Positions 37,146 to 50,310 of a stretch of 64,000 nucleotides of DNA are shown in pieces (within the stretch, counting starts at the first letter, position 1; each line of letters starts with the position of its first letter). Position numbers and translations under genes: made by a program. The notes beneath the pieces were generated by a model. It had not been told where the DNA came from. It worked only from the letters and a program-made list of their open reading frames with translations, and made no database searches. The stretch is from positions 124,001-188,000 of the forward strand of contig NZ_JAATJA010000002.1 of the NCBI RefSeq assembly GCF_011927665.1. Direction: 5' to 3'. Source of the stretch: Desulfobaculum xiamenense (lineage in GTDB: Bacteria; Desulfobacterota; Desulfovibrionia; Desulfovibrionales; Desulfovibrionaceae).

Positions 37146-38822
37146 CTAGGCGCCGTTGGCCATGCCGGGCGCGGAGTGAACGGGCAGTCGCACGTCGAAT
37201 GTCGTGCCGTCGCCCGGCGTGCTGTCCACGAGAATGGTTCCGCCGAGTTTCTGCATGATGCTGTAGGCGATGGCGAGGCCGAGGCCCGTGCCTTCGCCGA
37301 CCTTCTTTGTCGTGTAGAAGGGGTCGAAGATGCGTCCGAGGTCTTCGCGGGGGATGCCGGAACCGGTGTCCGTGACGGTGATGAAGACCTGTTCGGCGTC
37401 GCGGTCGTATCCGGTGCGCAGGGTGACGGAACCGTCCTTCTCAACGGCGTCGATGGCGTTTTCGGTGATGTTCAAGAGCACCTGCTGCACCTGCGCCGTG
37501 TCGGTGGTGACGCGCGGCAGGTCGCGCCGGAATTCGGCCGTCAGCTCAATGTTGCGGTAGAGGGCCTCGTTTTCGAGGAAGGTGAGGGTCTGGGCCGCGA
37601 TGTCGTTCACGTCCACGTTTTCCTGCATGGGCTCCATGCGCCGCGCGAAGCCGAGCATGCGGTGGGTCACGCTGCGTGCGCGGTCCACGTGCAGTTCGAT
37701 CTTGTTCACGGCGTCCTCGATCTCCTCGAAGTTCGCGATAGACTCGGGGTCCTCCTCGGTCAGTAGATCCTTGATCCATCCCGCGCTTTCCTGAATGAGC
37801 GAGAGCGGGTTGTTGACCTCGTGGGCCACGCCAGCGGCGAGCTTGCCGAGCGCCGCCATCTTGGACGCCTGCATGAGGCTGGCGTCGAGGGCTGCCTTTT
37901 CGCGTTCGGCGTTGATGAGCTTGCGGACGGTGGAATTGGTGGAGAGCATGGTTCCTATGAGGATGAGGATCATGACGACGCCTAGAAGCGTCATGACGAT
38001 CCACTGGGTGCGGAACAGGGGAGACATTTCTTCGGTTGGGTCTTCGAGCACCACAAGGAGCCACGGGGCGCGGTTTAGCCATGCGCGGCCGACGATGCGC
38101 CGCGATCCGTCGAGGTCCATGTCGTCGACCCGCGCGCCGGGGCAGGGGGCCAGCATGGGCAGCGGCGAAGGATCGAGAACCTTGCCGGAGAAGCGCGGCG
38201 TGGTCTGGAGCTGGCCGTCGCGGTTGACGAGCCATGCGTCTCCCGCGTCGCCGAGTTGGACTGTGCGCACAAGGGAATCGAAGACGTCGGAGTCGATGGT
38301 GGCGCGCAGAATCCAGTTTCTGTCGCCCTCGTGGGCGGAGACGGCCACGATGATGTGCGGGAAATTGCGGAAGCCCATAAACACGTCGCTGACGTAGACG
38401 CCTTTGAGCATGGCCTCGTGGAACCACTGCTCGTTCTTGTAGTTGACGTGCTTGAGCGGATAGGGGCCGACGTAGGCTGTGTGGTTGCCGTCGGCGTCGA
38501 TGACGCCCATGTCCACGAAGGAGCCGGAATTGACCTGTACCGTACGGAATACAGCCTCCAAGGCTTTCTGACGAGAAAGCTCGCCGAAGGTGTGCGTCTG
38601 GGCCAGCGTCTTCAACTGGGAGATGCGCTCGTCGAGGAACATGTCGATGGAGCTGCGCTTGTTGTTGACGATGACCTGCATCTGTCCCTTCACCTTGCCC
38701 GTGTAGGCCCGCTTGAACTGGTCGTGGATGATGAAGCCCAGCGCCAGAAGCGGGACCAGCGAGAAGAGCAGTATGGTTGAGGAGAGTTTGAGGCGAAGTC
38801 TGCGGTAGTCCTGCGTGTTCAT
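37146..38822 (-). CDS. dCache-type membrane histidine kinase
   Basis: A 558-residue kinase. TM1 at ~13-33 (SSTILLFSLVPLLALGFII), a periplasmic double-Cache-type domain (~34-270) with GVIDADGNHTAYVGPY and WFHEAMLKGVYVSDVFMG typical of the ligand pocket, and TM2 at ~275-297. The core has KLAAGVAHEVNNPLSLIQ, NITENAIDAVEKDG, TDTGSGIPRE and GEGTGLGLAIAY. First gene of the HK-RR-HK-RR operon, with a strong sigma-54-type promoter match about 60 bp upstream. Ligand unknown; Cache domains usually bind small organic or amino acids. Confidence 0.92.
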   Translation of the reverse strand: MNTQDYRRLRLKLSSTILLFSLVPLLALGFIIHDQFKRAYTGKVKGQMQVIVNNKRSSIDMFLDERISQLKTLAQTHTFGELSRQKALEAVFRTVQVNSGSFVDMGVIDADGNHTAYVGPYPLKHVNYKNEQWFHEAMLKGVYVSDVFMGFRNFPHIIVAVSAHEGDRNWILRATIDSDVFDSLVRTVQLGDAGDAWLVNRDGQLQTTPRFSGKVLDPSPLPMLAPCPGARVDDMDLDGSRRIVGRAWLNRAPWLLVVLEDPTEEMSPLFRTQWIVMTLLGVVMILILIGTMLSTNSTVRKLINAEREKAALDASLMQASKMAALGKLAAGVAHEVNNPLSLIQESAGWIKDLLTEEDPESIANFEEIEDAVNKIELHVDRARSVTHRMLGFARRMEPMQENVDVNDIAAQTLTFLENEALYRNIELTAEFRRDLPRVTTDTAQVQQVLLNITENAIDAVEKDGSVTLRTGYDRDAEQVFITVTDTGSGIPREDLGRIFDPFYTTKKVGEGTGLGLAIAYSIMQKLGGTILVDSTPGDGTTFDVRLPVHSAPGMANGA

Positions 38823-38880
38823 TTTCAGGGTCCTTGTTCATCGTCCCGTTCCGGGGGCGTCCGGAACATGCCGGTACGGT

Positions 38881-38896
38881 AGCAAGGGACGTTCCA
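38881..38896 (-). promoter_or_regulatory. Sigma-54 (-24/-12) promoter for the HK-RR-HK-RR operon
   Basis: Minus-strand TGGAACGTCCCTTGCT agrees with the consensus at 11 of 12 positions with correct spacing. Transcription would begin near 38869, giving a leader of about 47 nt. A TGCGTTGCGAGAT string (minus, 38901-38913) lies just upstream of the -24 element. Confidence 0.7.
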
Positions 38897-38941
38897 GCAA
38901 ATCTCGCAACGCATTATGCATTGATATAGCACGCCTTTTTA

Positions 38942-41626
38942 TTATTTCGCAAAGGCTGTCTCGTCGCCGGTGGCGAGATGTTCCGCGGGTTCTTCGGGCA
39001 TGTCGGATGCGTCGGACGCGTCCAGTACGACCGTGAGCAGGTCGGTCTTGATGCGGCTGCGTTCGCGGGCGGCGGCCGTGGCGTCGGCCATGATCATGTC
39101 CAGCTGGCGCGTGTGCACGATGAGGTAGCCCAGCACGGCGAGGCAGCGCTCCGTTTCCGGCGCGCTAAAGCCCTCGATGCGGGCGAAGAGGGCGTCCTGC
39201 CGGACTTCGGTGCGGAAGCCGTGACCCTCCAGCACCTCGGCCACGAGCCGGGCGCGCAGCACGCGACGGGGCAGGTCCGCACCGCCGCCCTTGAAGTGCA
39301 GGCTGGCGTAGTTGCCCGCGTCGTCCTCGGCGATGGCGGCCTCCACCGTGGAGAAGTGGAAGCCGTAGCGCGATTGGAGATTCACGTAGCCGCCGGAGAT
39401 CAGGAAATAGTTGCGGGCGGAGAAGTCAGAACGCGTTGCGGGGTCGAGCCCCGGAGTGGACGCGGCACCAGCCAGCACGGAGAGGAAGCCCCGCGTGTCC
39501 ACGGCGGGCGGTCCGGCCCACGGGACGGCCGTCATGCCGCGCCACAGGGCGAGCATGGGACGGCTGGCAATGTCGGCGAGGCGCACGGTATCGCCTTCTG
39601 GTTCGTTGGCGAAGCCGTCGTCGAGGTTGACCACCCAGTACTGCATGGGCACGTCGCAAACGAGGCGCTTGCTGCACATGGCCGGGAAGGGCGTGTCCGC
39701 GCTGCGTGCGAACATGTCGTCCACGGATTTCTCGTGGCAGTAGCGGGTGATGTCGTGCAGCGTCTCGCAGGATTGCGGGCGAAAGTCCGGTGAGGACGGG
39801 TCGCGTAGCGTCAGGGGCACGATGTGCCGGGCAGCGCGTTCGAGCGTCGCGTGGACGGGGCTGCCGATCATGAGGTTTTTGGGCCTTCGCCGTGGAGCGA
39901 GCAGGGCGTCCACGCGGCCCGCATAGATGGTGCGCGAGTCCGCGTCCACGGTGACGGTACCTGCGCCTTCGAGGGCGGAGAGCGCGCCGGATAGGCCCAT
40001 GATGGCGGGCACGTCGAATTCGCGGGCCACGTTGGCGAGGTGCCCCGCCGCGCCGCCGTGCTCCGTCACCACCGCCGAGGCAGAGGGCAGAAGCGCCGCC
40101 CAGCACGGCAGGGATTGCGCCGCCACGAGTACCGCCCCGCGCGGAAAGTCCAGCGCGTCCGCATCTCGGCGGACGACGAAGGCCATGCCCGCACCCGCAC
40201 CGGGGCTTGCGGTGACGCCACCGGCCAGCAGTGGTCGGGCGTGTGGCGGCGGCTGCGGCAGCGATCCGGGCACATGGTCCTCGCCGGGGGCGGACAGGGC
40301 GCGGGCCTGAAGGATGATCAGCCCATCCTCGGCGGAAAGCGCCCACTCCACATCTTGTGGGGTTCCGAAATGCTCCTCGATGCGCAGGGCCATGTTCGAG
40401 AGGCGGATGGCTTCCGCGTCGCACAGGCTGGCGCTGGTGCGGAGTTCTAGGGGGACGGGCGTCTTGCGGATGCCTTCGTTGCGGTCCGTCTCGATGCGCG
40501 TGGACTTGTCCGCGATGTGTGCGCTGACGAGGCGCGCCGGGGCGTCGTGGTCGCCCCGCGCCACGTGCAGAACGTCGGCATCCGCCGTGCCGTCCACCAC
40601 GCCCTTGGGCAGCCCCCAGACGGAATGCACGGCCACACGATCGCGGCGGCCGCTCAAGGGATCGGCGGTATAGGCCACCCCGCTGGCCTGCGCGTCGATC
40701 ATGCGTAGCACGCCGACGCACATGGGCACGTCCTCGTCACGGATGCCGCGTGTGGCGCGGTAGCTCATGCCCGTGACACCGTAGGTCGCGGCGACGATCT
40801 CGCGGTAGACGTCCGCGACGTCCTCGGGGGCGACGTTGAGTTCCGTGTGGAATTGGCCTGCGAAGGTCGCGCCCGCGGCATCTTCGCCGATGGCGCTGGA
40901 ACGCACGGCAAGGCGCAAGCCTTCGCCGTATTCGTCCACCATGGCCCGCACGTGCTCGGCGATATCCGCTTCGAGGCGGGGCGGCAGTTCCGACGCAACG
41001 ACGAGTTGGCGCAACGAGGACGACAGGGCGTAGAGTTCGCTCAATTCCGTCGCCCCTGCGGCCTGAATGCGGCGTTCGATTTCCTCGCGCAGGTCGTTGT
41101 GGTCCATGAAGGCGCGGAAGGCCGAGGCCGTCACCGCGAAGCCGTCGGGCACGGGAAGGGAGAGCCTGCGGCCGATCTCGCCAAGTGTGGCCATCTTGCC
41201 GCCGACTTCGTCGATGAGCGTGGTGTCGATGGCGTGCATGGACACCACGAAGGGGCCGGATACCGCGTGCCGGGCGGGAGCGATGCAGGCTCCGATCTCG
41301 GCGCTTACTCGGCCGAAGGCGTCGGGTAGGGCGTCGTGGCGTCCGGGGGCGAGGGCCATGAGATCGCGGATGATGGCGTAGACCTCGCTGCCGCAGCGCG
41401 TGCAGCGGGAACGGACGAAGTCCATGCCGAAGGGACGTCGGCCTTCGAGGGCTTCCTCGATTTCGGCCATGATGCCAAGCGCGCGGTTGTTGGCGGCCAG
41501 AAGCTGACTGAAGTGCAGGCAGCGCTGCCTGTGGGCGTTAAGCATGCGCTCCACTTCAGCCTGATCCGGCTCCTGTGCGCCGCCAAAGAATGCGCGCAGA
41601 CGGTCCGTCAGTCTCTTTCCTGCCAT
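38942..41626 (-). CDS. PEP-synthase-like protein lacking the PEP barrel (paralogue 2)
   Basis: An 894-residue paralogue of the protein at 31683. Same order: helical N-terminus with SQLLAANNRALGIMAEIEEA, ATP-grasp (GGKMATLGEIG, AVRSSAIGED, TFAGQ, DVEWALSAEDGLIILQARAL), swivelling domain with His529 in GGAAGHLANVAREFDVPAIMG, and the shared unassigned C-terminal region (GGYVNLQSRYGFHFSTVE, YASLHFKGGGADLP). Again no PEP/pyruvate barrel. A CTRCG motif near residue 77 is peculiar to this copy. It follows a lone receiver gene by 20 bp in a sigma-54-type operon. The link of both paralogues to regulators suggests the modified His serves signalling or control of a partner enzyme; this is inference. Confidence 0.82.
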   Translation of the reverse strand: MAGKRLTDRLRAFFGGAQEPDQAEVERMLNAHRQRCLHFSQLLAANNRALGIMAEIEEALEGRRPFGMDFVRSRCTRCGSEVYAIIRDLMALAPGRHDALPDAFGRVSAEIGACIAPARHAVSGPFVVSMHAIDTTLIDEVGGKMATLGEIGRRLSLPVPDGFAVTASAFRAFMDHNDLREEIERRIQAAGATELSELYALSSSLRQLVVASELPPRLEADIAEHVRAMVDEYGEGLRLAVRSSAIGEDAAGATFAGQFHTELNVAPEDVADVYREIVAATYGVTGMSYRATRGIRDEDVPMCVGVLRMIDAQASGVAYTADPLSGRRDRVAVHSVWGLPKGVVDGTADADVLHVARGDHDAPARLVSAHIADKSTRIETDRNEGIRKTPVPLELRTSASLCDAEAIRLSNMALRIEEHFGTPQDVEWALSAEDGLIILQARALSAPGEDHVPGSLPQPPPHARPLLAGGVTASPGAGAGMAFVVRRDADALDFPRGAVLVAAQSLPCWAALLPSASAVVTEHGGAAGHLANVAREFDVPAIMGLSGALSALEGAGTVTVDADSRTIYAGRVDALLAPRRRPKNLMIGSPVHATLERAARHIVPLTLRDPSSPDFRPQSCETLHDITRYCHEKSVDDMFARSADTPFPAMCSKRLVCDVPMQYWVVNLDDGFANEPEGDTVRLADIASRPMLALWRGMTAVPWAGPPAVDTRGFLSVLAGAASTPGLDPATRSDFSARNYFLISGGYVNLQSRYGFHFSTVEAAIAEDDAGNYASLHFKGGGADLPRRVLRARLVAEVLEGHGFRTEVRQDALFARIEGFSAPETERCLAVLGYLIVHTRQLDMIMADATAAARERSRIKTDLLTVVLDASDASDMPEEPAEHLATGDETAFAK

Positions 41627-41646
41627 GCCGCCTCCGGTTGGGAGCG

Positions 41647-42036
41647 TCAGACGTTGGCGCCGTGGCGTTTTCGCGCCATGGCGTCCTGAATCTTGAAGAG
41701 CAGTTCGCTTATCCCCACCGGCTTCAGTAGGTAGTCGAACGCGCCAAGGGCCATGCCCTGATGCGCGGCCTCCAGGCTTGCGTGACCGGTGAGCATGATG
41801 ACCTGCGCCTCCGTGCCGATGCGGCGCATTTCGCGCAAGGTTTCGATGCCGTCCATGCCGGGCATGCGCACGTCGAGGATCACGACGTCGAAGGTGGCGG
41901 CTTCGAGCGCCGCGAGCGCCTCCCTGCCGCCGGGGACGGCCAGCACGTCCACGCCACGCTTGCCGAGGCGCTTGGTCATGAGCTCGCGGAAGTCATGTTC
42001 GTCGTCCACCAGAAGGACGCGTGTGGGGGTGTGCAT
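41647..42036 (-). CDS. Single-domain response regulator
   Basis: A 129-residue lone receiver: LLVDDEHDF, Asp in VVILDVRMPGMDG (~52), IMLTGHAS, YLLKPVG. No output domain. First gene of a two-gene operon with the PEP-synthase-like paralogue 2, which points to a direct functional tie between phospho-receiver and that protein. Confidence 0.9.
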   Translation of the reverse strand: MHTPTRVLLVDDEHDFRELMTKRLGKRGVDVLAVPGGREALAALEAATFDVVILDVRMPGMDGIETLREMRRIGTEAQVIMLTGHASLEAAHQGMALGAFDYLLKPVGISELLFKIQDAMARKRHGANV

Positions 42037-42143
42037 CGTCGCTCCTTTTTGTGACCAGTGCGCGGGAGGCCCCGTCCCCGGGAGGAGGGCGCGTTGATTG
42101 GGGATCGGGGCCAGCCTCGCAACACGCTGTACGATCATCGAAT

Positions 42144-42159
42144 AGCAATGTGCGTACCA
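42144..42159 (-). promoter_or_regulatory. Sigma-54 (-24/-12) promoter for the RR/PEP-synthase-like operon
   Basis: Minus-strand TGGTACGCACATTGCT agrees at 11 of 12 positions with the consensus. Transcription would begin near 42132, about 95 nt before the response regulator ATG. A GTGTTGCGAGG string (minus, 42115-42127) lies in the leader. The rest of the 42037-42353 gap is AT-rich near 42180-42215 and has no gene. Confidence 0.65.
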
Positions 42160-42305
42160 GCGAATCGAAATGGCGGTATGTTTCTATAATATCCTGTATT
42201 CGCGTGGGAAATTATCTGGCAAGAACTGCGCGTGGCGGTGTCGCGCATGGCGCGATGGCTGCGGGATCGGCCGCGTGCTTGTGCAGTGGACCTGGGCGGG
42301 GCTGT

Positions 42306-42332
42306 GGTCCCGGCCGCCATGCGGCCGGGACC
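42306..42332 (-). terminator. Strong stem-loop after the chemoreceptor gene
   Basis: A perfect 12-bp stem (42306-42317 with 42321-42332) with a 3-nt loop, 22 bp after the chemoreceptor stop. No T-run. Confidence 0.65.
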
Positions 42333-42353
42333 GTTTCCCGAAGGCTTAAGGAG

Positions 42354-44339
42354 CTATGCCTTGTTGGTACGGGATTCGTTGACGAGCATGGACTCGATCA
42401 TGTTGCGCAGCTCTCCGGCCAGACCGCTGAGGGACGAGACGGCCTCGTAGGAGCGGACCATTCCCGTGGCCGAGTCGTGGGCGATGCGGGTCACTTCGTC
42501 CACGGCGCGGCTGATCTGCTCCGAGGAGGCGGACTGCTGTTCGGATGCCGAGGCGATGGCTTCCACCTGCTGGGAGTTGAGGTCCACCAGCCGGACGATT
42601 TCTTCCTGTGATTGTCCGGACCGGCTGGCCAGATCGGAACTGCGTTCCACGGCGGCCGTGGCCGCGCGGACGTTGGTGATGTTTTCCTGCGCGGCGGTCT
42701 GGATGGCCTGAATGCTCTGGTCCACCTGCTTGGTGGCGGCCATGGTCTTTTCGGCGAGCTTGCGGACCTCGTCGGCCACCACGGCGAAGCCGCGTCCGGC
42801 GTCTCCGGCGCGGGCGGCCTCGATGGCGGCGTTGAGGGCCAGGAGGTTGGTCTGGTCCGCTATTTCGTTGATCACGCCCATGACTTCGCCGATGGATTCG
42901 ACCTGCCCGGCCAGCTTGTCCATGCCGCTTCGCATGTTGTCCGCGTGGGCGGAGACCGATGCGATGGCCTCCACGGCCTGCGAGACCATGTCCGCGCCGT
43001 CCACGGCCTTGTCTTTGGCCGAGTTGGCGTGCTCGGAGGCTTGTCCGGCGTTTCTGGCCACTTCCACCACGGCGGTGTTCATCTGGTCCATGGCGGTTGC
43101 GGTCTCGGCCATGCGCTGACTCTGAATGGTTGCGCCTTCCTTGACCTGCGCGATCATGGCCGCCAACTCCTCGGCGGCGTCGCTCACGCGGTTGGAGACG
43201 CTTTCGGCCTGATGGGCGGATTCCTTCATGCGTTCCCACAGGGCCGTAGTGCGTTGTTCCTGTTCCTGCGCCTGACGCATGGCGACTTCGGCGCGCTGGG
43301 CCTGATCGCGCGCCTGTTCCTCCTTGTCGCGCACTTCGAGGAGCTTCTGGCGCAGCTGGGCCACCATGCGCGTGAGGTCGTTGCGAAGCGCTTCGAATTC
43401 GCCGCTGAACGCGCCCTCGGGCTTGGCGTCGAGGTTGCCGGAGGCCACGTCGTGCGAGAAGCGGGTCAGCGCGGCCAGTGGGCGGGTGACGGAATAGATG
43501 ATCCACAGGATGGCGAGGGTGATGATTGCCGCTGCGGAGATTTCGATGCCGAGCACGCTGTTGGCCATAATCCTATTCACGCGAGCGCGCTGCTCGGCAA
43601 AGTGGTCGCGCAGGGCGTACACGGCCGGTTCCGCGTTTCTGGCGTTGTCTACCAACTCGTCGAGCAGGATCTGCTGGCGTCCCACGTTGTCAACGTAGGC
43701 GGCGAAGGCCTTGTGGTACTCGTTCCACACGGCGTCGAGCTTCCTGCGGACGTCTGGGGCGATCTGCATGCCGTCGAGGGTCGCGAACATCCGCGTGGCG
43801 GCGGCGTTGGCCTTTTCGAGATAGGCGGGCTTGCGCCGGATCATGAAGTTCTTTTCGTGGCGGCGTATCTGGAGCAGTTCGATGATGATCTCCGGCTCGC
43901 GCAGGGGACGGAAGGCTTCCTCCAGCGCGCGGGCCGCCTTGATGAAGGCGTCGCGCAGGCCTTCGTCCTCGGTGAGGCCGATCTCGCGCTCAAGCTCTGC
44001 GGCGCTGACGAAGCTCTTGTGGTAGTTATCGAGCGCTGCAGTGGCTCTGGTGCAGTTGGCGGCCATCTCCGGAGAGTGTGTGGCGATTTCGCCAAGGATG
44101 CTCCGCGCCTGCGCCATGTGCTTTTTCTCCTGCTCTACATAACTCCACTCCTTCCGGATCATGAAGTTCTTCTCTTCGCGGCGGCATTGGAGAATCATGC
44201 TTGCGGCGTCCGTGGACATGTTCTGCAGGGAGAGCATGCGGTTTGAAATGTGTTCACCGTAGCGCGATACGCCGAAGACGCCGATGAAACAGAAAATTGT
44301 GACTCCAAGAAGCAGAAGCAGCTTGCGCTTTACTGACAT
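42354..44339 (-). CDS. Methyl-accepting chemotaxis protein with bimodular helical sensor
   Basis: A 661-residue chemoreceptor. TM1 at ~6-26; a periplasmic all-helical domain (~30-265) in which a motif occurs twice, [16 protein letters not shown] and [16 protein letters not shown], the pattern of HBM-type (McpS-like) sensors that bind organic acids; TM2 at ~267-287; HAMP; then a long coiled-coil signalling domain with the conserved hairpin tip [20 protein letters not shown]. No pentapeptide tether is evident at the C-terminus. It overlaps the PAS-HD-GYP gene by 10 bp, so chemotaxis and c-di-GMP signalling are co-expressed. Confidence 0.9.
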   Translation of the reverse strand: MSVKRKLLLLLGVTIFCFIGVFGVSRYGEHISNRMLSLQNMSTDAASMILQCRREEKNFMIRKEWSYVEQEKKHMAQARSILGEIATHSPEMAANCTRATAALDNYHKSFVSAAELEREIGLTEDEGLRDAFIKAARALEEAFRPLREPEIIIELLQIRRHEKNFMIRRKPAYLEKANAAATRMFATLDGMQIAPDVRRKLDAVWNEYHKAFAAYVDNVGRQQILLDELVDNARNAEPAVYALRDHFAEQRARVNRIMANSVLGIEISAAAIITLAILWIIYSVTRPLAALTRFSHDVASGNLDAKPEGAFSGEFEALRNDLTRMVAQLRQKLLEVRDKEEQARDQAQRAEVAMRQAQEQEQRTTALWERMKESAHQAESVSNRVSDAAEELAAMIAQVKEGATIQSQRMAETATAMDQMNTAVVEVARNAGQASEHANSAKDKAVDGADMVSQAVEAIASVSAHADNMRSGMDKLAGQVESIGEVMGVINEIADQTNLLALNAAIEAARAGDAGRGFAVVADEVRKLAEKTMAATKQVDQSIQAIQTAAQENITNVRAATAAVERSSDLASRSGQSQEEIVRLVDLNSQQVEAIASASEQQSASSEQISRAVDEVTRIAHDSATGMVRSYEAVSSLSGLAGELRNMIESMLVNESRTNKA

Positions 44340-45670
44340 ACGACCAACTCCCCGTTTTTGAATGAGATACGATTGGAACCGACAAGGGCCTCCAGTGCGT
44401 CGCAGACGTGCGGATCGTATATGGAGCCACGTCCTTCCGAAAATTCACGCAGGGCGACATCGAGCCCGAGGGCCGGGCGGTAGGGGCGATGGGCGGACAT
44501 GGCTTCGAGCACGTCGGCCACAGCGATGACCCTCGCGCCGGGATGAATGTCCGCGCCGGAAAGGCCTTTGGGATAGCCGCTGCCGTCGAGGCGTTCGTGG
44601 TGCTGATGGATGATGGTGCCCACGGGCCAAGGGAACGGGATGTTCTTGAGGATTTCCAGGCCGACGGTGGGGTGGTTCTGGATGATGTTCAGCTCGCCGC
44701 AGACGAGGCGGGCTGGTTTGCTCAAAATGGCCATGGGCACGCAGATCTTGCCGATGTCGTGCAGAAGCCCGGCGATGCGTATGGCCTCGGTCTCTGCGGC
44801 GTCCATGCCCAGCTCGTGGGCGAGCAGGCAGGCGATCTGCGAGACCTTCTGCTGATGCCCGGCGGTGTAGAGGTCCCGTTTTTCAAGGGTCATGGACAGG
44901 GATTTCACGGTTTCGTTGAGCAAAACGGCCATGTCCTGATGGCTCTTGCGCAGGGCGTTTTCCGTGCGCTTGCGTTCAGAGATGTCGCGGGAGATGGCGG
45001 ACATGGCGGTGACGGCGTTGTTGCAGACGATGGGCGAGTAGGTCACCGACACGGGAAAGATCTGGCCCGAGGCATGGCGGCGCAATGTTTCGTAACGCGG
45101 AACCGGGCGGCTGTTGGAGATCTCTTCGAGGATGTAGTGCATTTCGCCGTCCATGCCGTCTGGAAGCACGTCGAAGATGCTGTGCCCGAGGGCCTCCGGT
45201 GCGCGAAGCCCGTAGATGCGTTCCGCGCCGTGGTTGAGGCTCTGGAATCGGCCCTCCAGCGAGATGCTGAAGATGGCGTCCTCCGAGGAATCCACGATGG
45301 TCGCGAGTCTGTTGATTTCCGCCTGTGCCCTGCGGCGTTCGGTGATGTCCGTGAGGATGACGATGATGCCCTCTGCGCCTCTCGGCCCGTCGAGGCGGGA
45401 GAGTCGGACGCGGAAGGTGGCCGTTTGCGGGGTGGGGAATTCGCGCTCGAAGGTGGTCATGGTCGCCCCGGAGTCCGTGAACTGTTCGATGTCGGGGCGC
45501 ATCCATTCTAGCAGGAGGTCCGGACCGTTTCCGGCGATGGGCTCTCGCGGGATGTGCGCGTGTTCCAGAAGGCTTTCGGCCGCGAGATTGATGTCCGTGA
45601 GGCTCTGGTCGTTCGCGAGGACCATGGCCGCCTGGGGAAGGCTGTGGAAGATCGCCTTGTATCGGTGCAC
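44330..45670 (-). CDS. PAS-PAS-HD-GYP protein (probable c-di-GMP phosphodiesterase)
   Basis: A 446-residue cytoplasmic protein. PAS 1 (~1-115) and PAS 2 (~120-245, with [20 protein letters not shown]) precede an HD-GYP domain (~255-440): [20 protein letters not shown] and [13 protein letters not shown] keep the metal ligands and GYP. Input is probably a small molecule or redox state through the PAS domains. A sigma-54-type promoter match lies about 75 bp upstream. Confidence 0.9.
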   Translation of the reverse strand: MHRYKAIFHSLPQAAMVLANDQSLTDINLAAESLLEHAHIPREPIAGNGPDLLLEWMRPDIEQFTDSGATMTTFEREFPTPQTATFRVRLSRLDGPRGAEGIIVILTDITERRRAQAEINRLATIVDSSEDAIFSISLEGRFQSLNHGAERIYGLRAPEALGHSIFDVLPDGMDGEMHYILEEISNSRPVPRYETLRRHASGQIFPVSVTYSPIVCNNAVTAMSAISRDISERKRTENALRKSHQDMAVLLNETVKSLSMTLEKRDLYTAGHQQKVSQIACLLAHELGMDAAETEAIRIAGLLHDIGKICVPMAILSKPARLVCGELNIIQNHPTVGLEILKNIPFPWPVGTIIHQHHERLDGSGYPKGLSGADIHPGARVIAVADVLEAMSAHRPYRPALGLDVALREFSEGRGSIYDPHVCDALEALVGSNRISFKNGELVVCQ

Positions 45671-45744
45671 GCTTCGCTCCTGCTGAAATCTGCGGTGGAA
45701 GACATCGCCGTCGCGCCGGTTGGTGGTTGCGGCGTTTCGTCAAA

Positions 45745-45760
45745 AGCAAAGGGTATGCCA
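45745..45760 (-). promoter_or_regulatory. Sigma-54 (-24/-12) promoter for the PAS-HD-GYP/chemoreceptor operon
   Basis: Minus-strand TGGCATACCCTTTGCT agrees at 10 of 12 positions and shares its -24 half exactly with the site at 28858. Transcription would begin near 45733, about 63 nt before the start codon. Confidence 0.65.
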
Positions 45761-45872
45761 TGTTTTCCGCGCTCATCGCGCAATATCAGTAAGCTTTTAT
45801 TCTCGCGGAGCTTGGGAATGCATATTGCACACACCACTGGTTGTGTCCCGGGTGTCGTGGCGGGACGCGCAA

Positions 45873-45896
45873 TGCGTTGCCAGAATCACGCAACAC
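45873..45896. promoter_or_regulatory. Inverted repeat between two divergent sigma-54 sites
   Basis: TGCGTTGC (45873-45880) and CGCAACA (45889-45895) form an interrupted GTTGC/GCAAC palindrome. It sits between the minus-strand site at 45745 and the plus-strand site at 45937 and resembles elements beside the other sigma-54 sites. The remainder of the 45671-46111 gap has no gene. Confidence 0.4.
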
Positions 45897-45936
45897 AGGG
45901 GTGCCTGTGGCGAGCGGAAAAATGCCTTTCTCGCAA

Positions 45937-45952
45937 TGGCATGAGCTATGCT
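45937..45952 (+). promoter_or_regulatory. Sigma-54 (-24/-12) promoter for the kinase/USP/N-ATPase operon
   Basis: TGGCATGAGCTATGCT agrees at 10 of 12 positions with correct GG-GC spacing. Transcription would begin near 45964, about 150 nt before the first gene. Confidence 0.6.
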
Positions 45953-46111
45953 TTTGAAATCCATGGATTGTATGGTCCGCTGGCCTCGCGTCGGCCGGAG
46001 CGACGCGGTGGCGAGTGAATGAGCGGTTGACGCTACACGCGGCGATTGGTCTGTGCTATGTTTCCGGTGGAAAGTTGTGTTCGTGCCGGATGATGCAAGC
46101 GGAGGTGACCG

Positions 46112-50305
<4,194 letters not shown>

Positions 50306-50310
50306 CGGGC

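Noticed and set aside
38942-41626. Calling the ATP-grasp/swivel proteins PEP synthase (ppsA) or PPDK
   Set aside because: The PEP/pyruvate-binding barrel with its catalytic Cys is missing in both, so PEP formation is not supported.
42181-42260. A sigma-54-like TGGCA...TGC on the plus strand near 42217
   Set aside because: The spacing between GG and GC is one base short, and the downstream plus strand has no gene.
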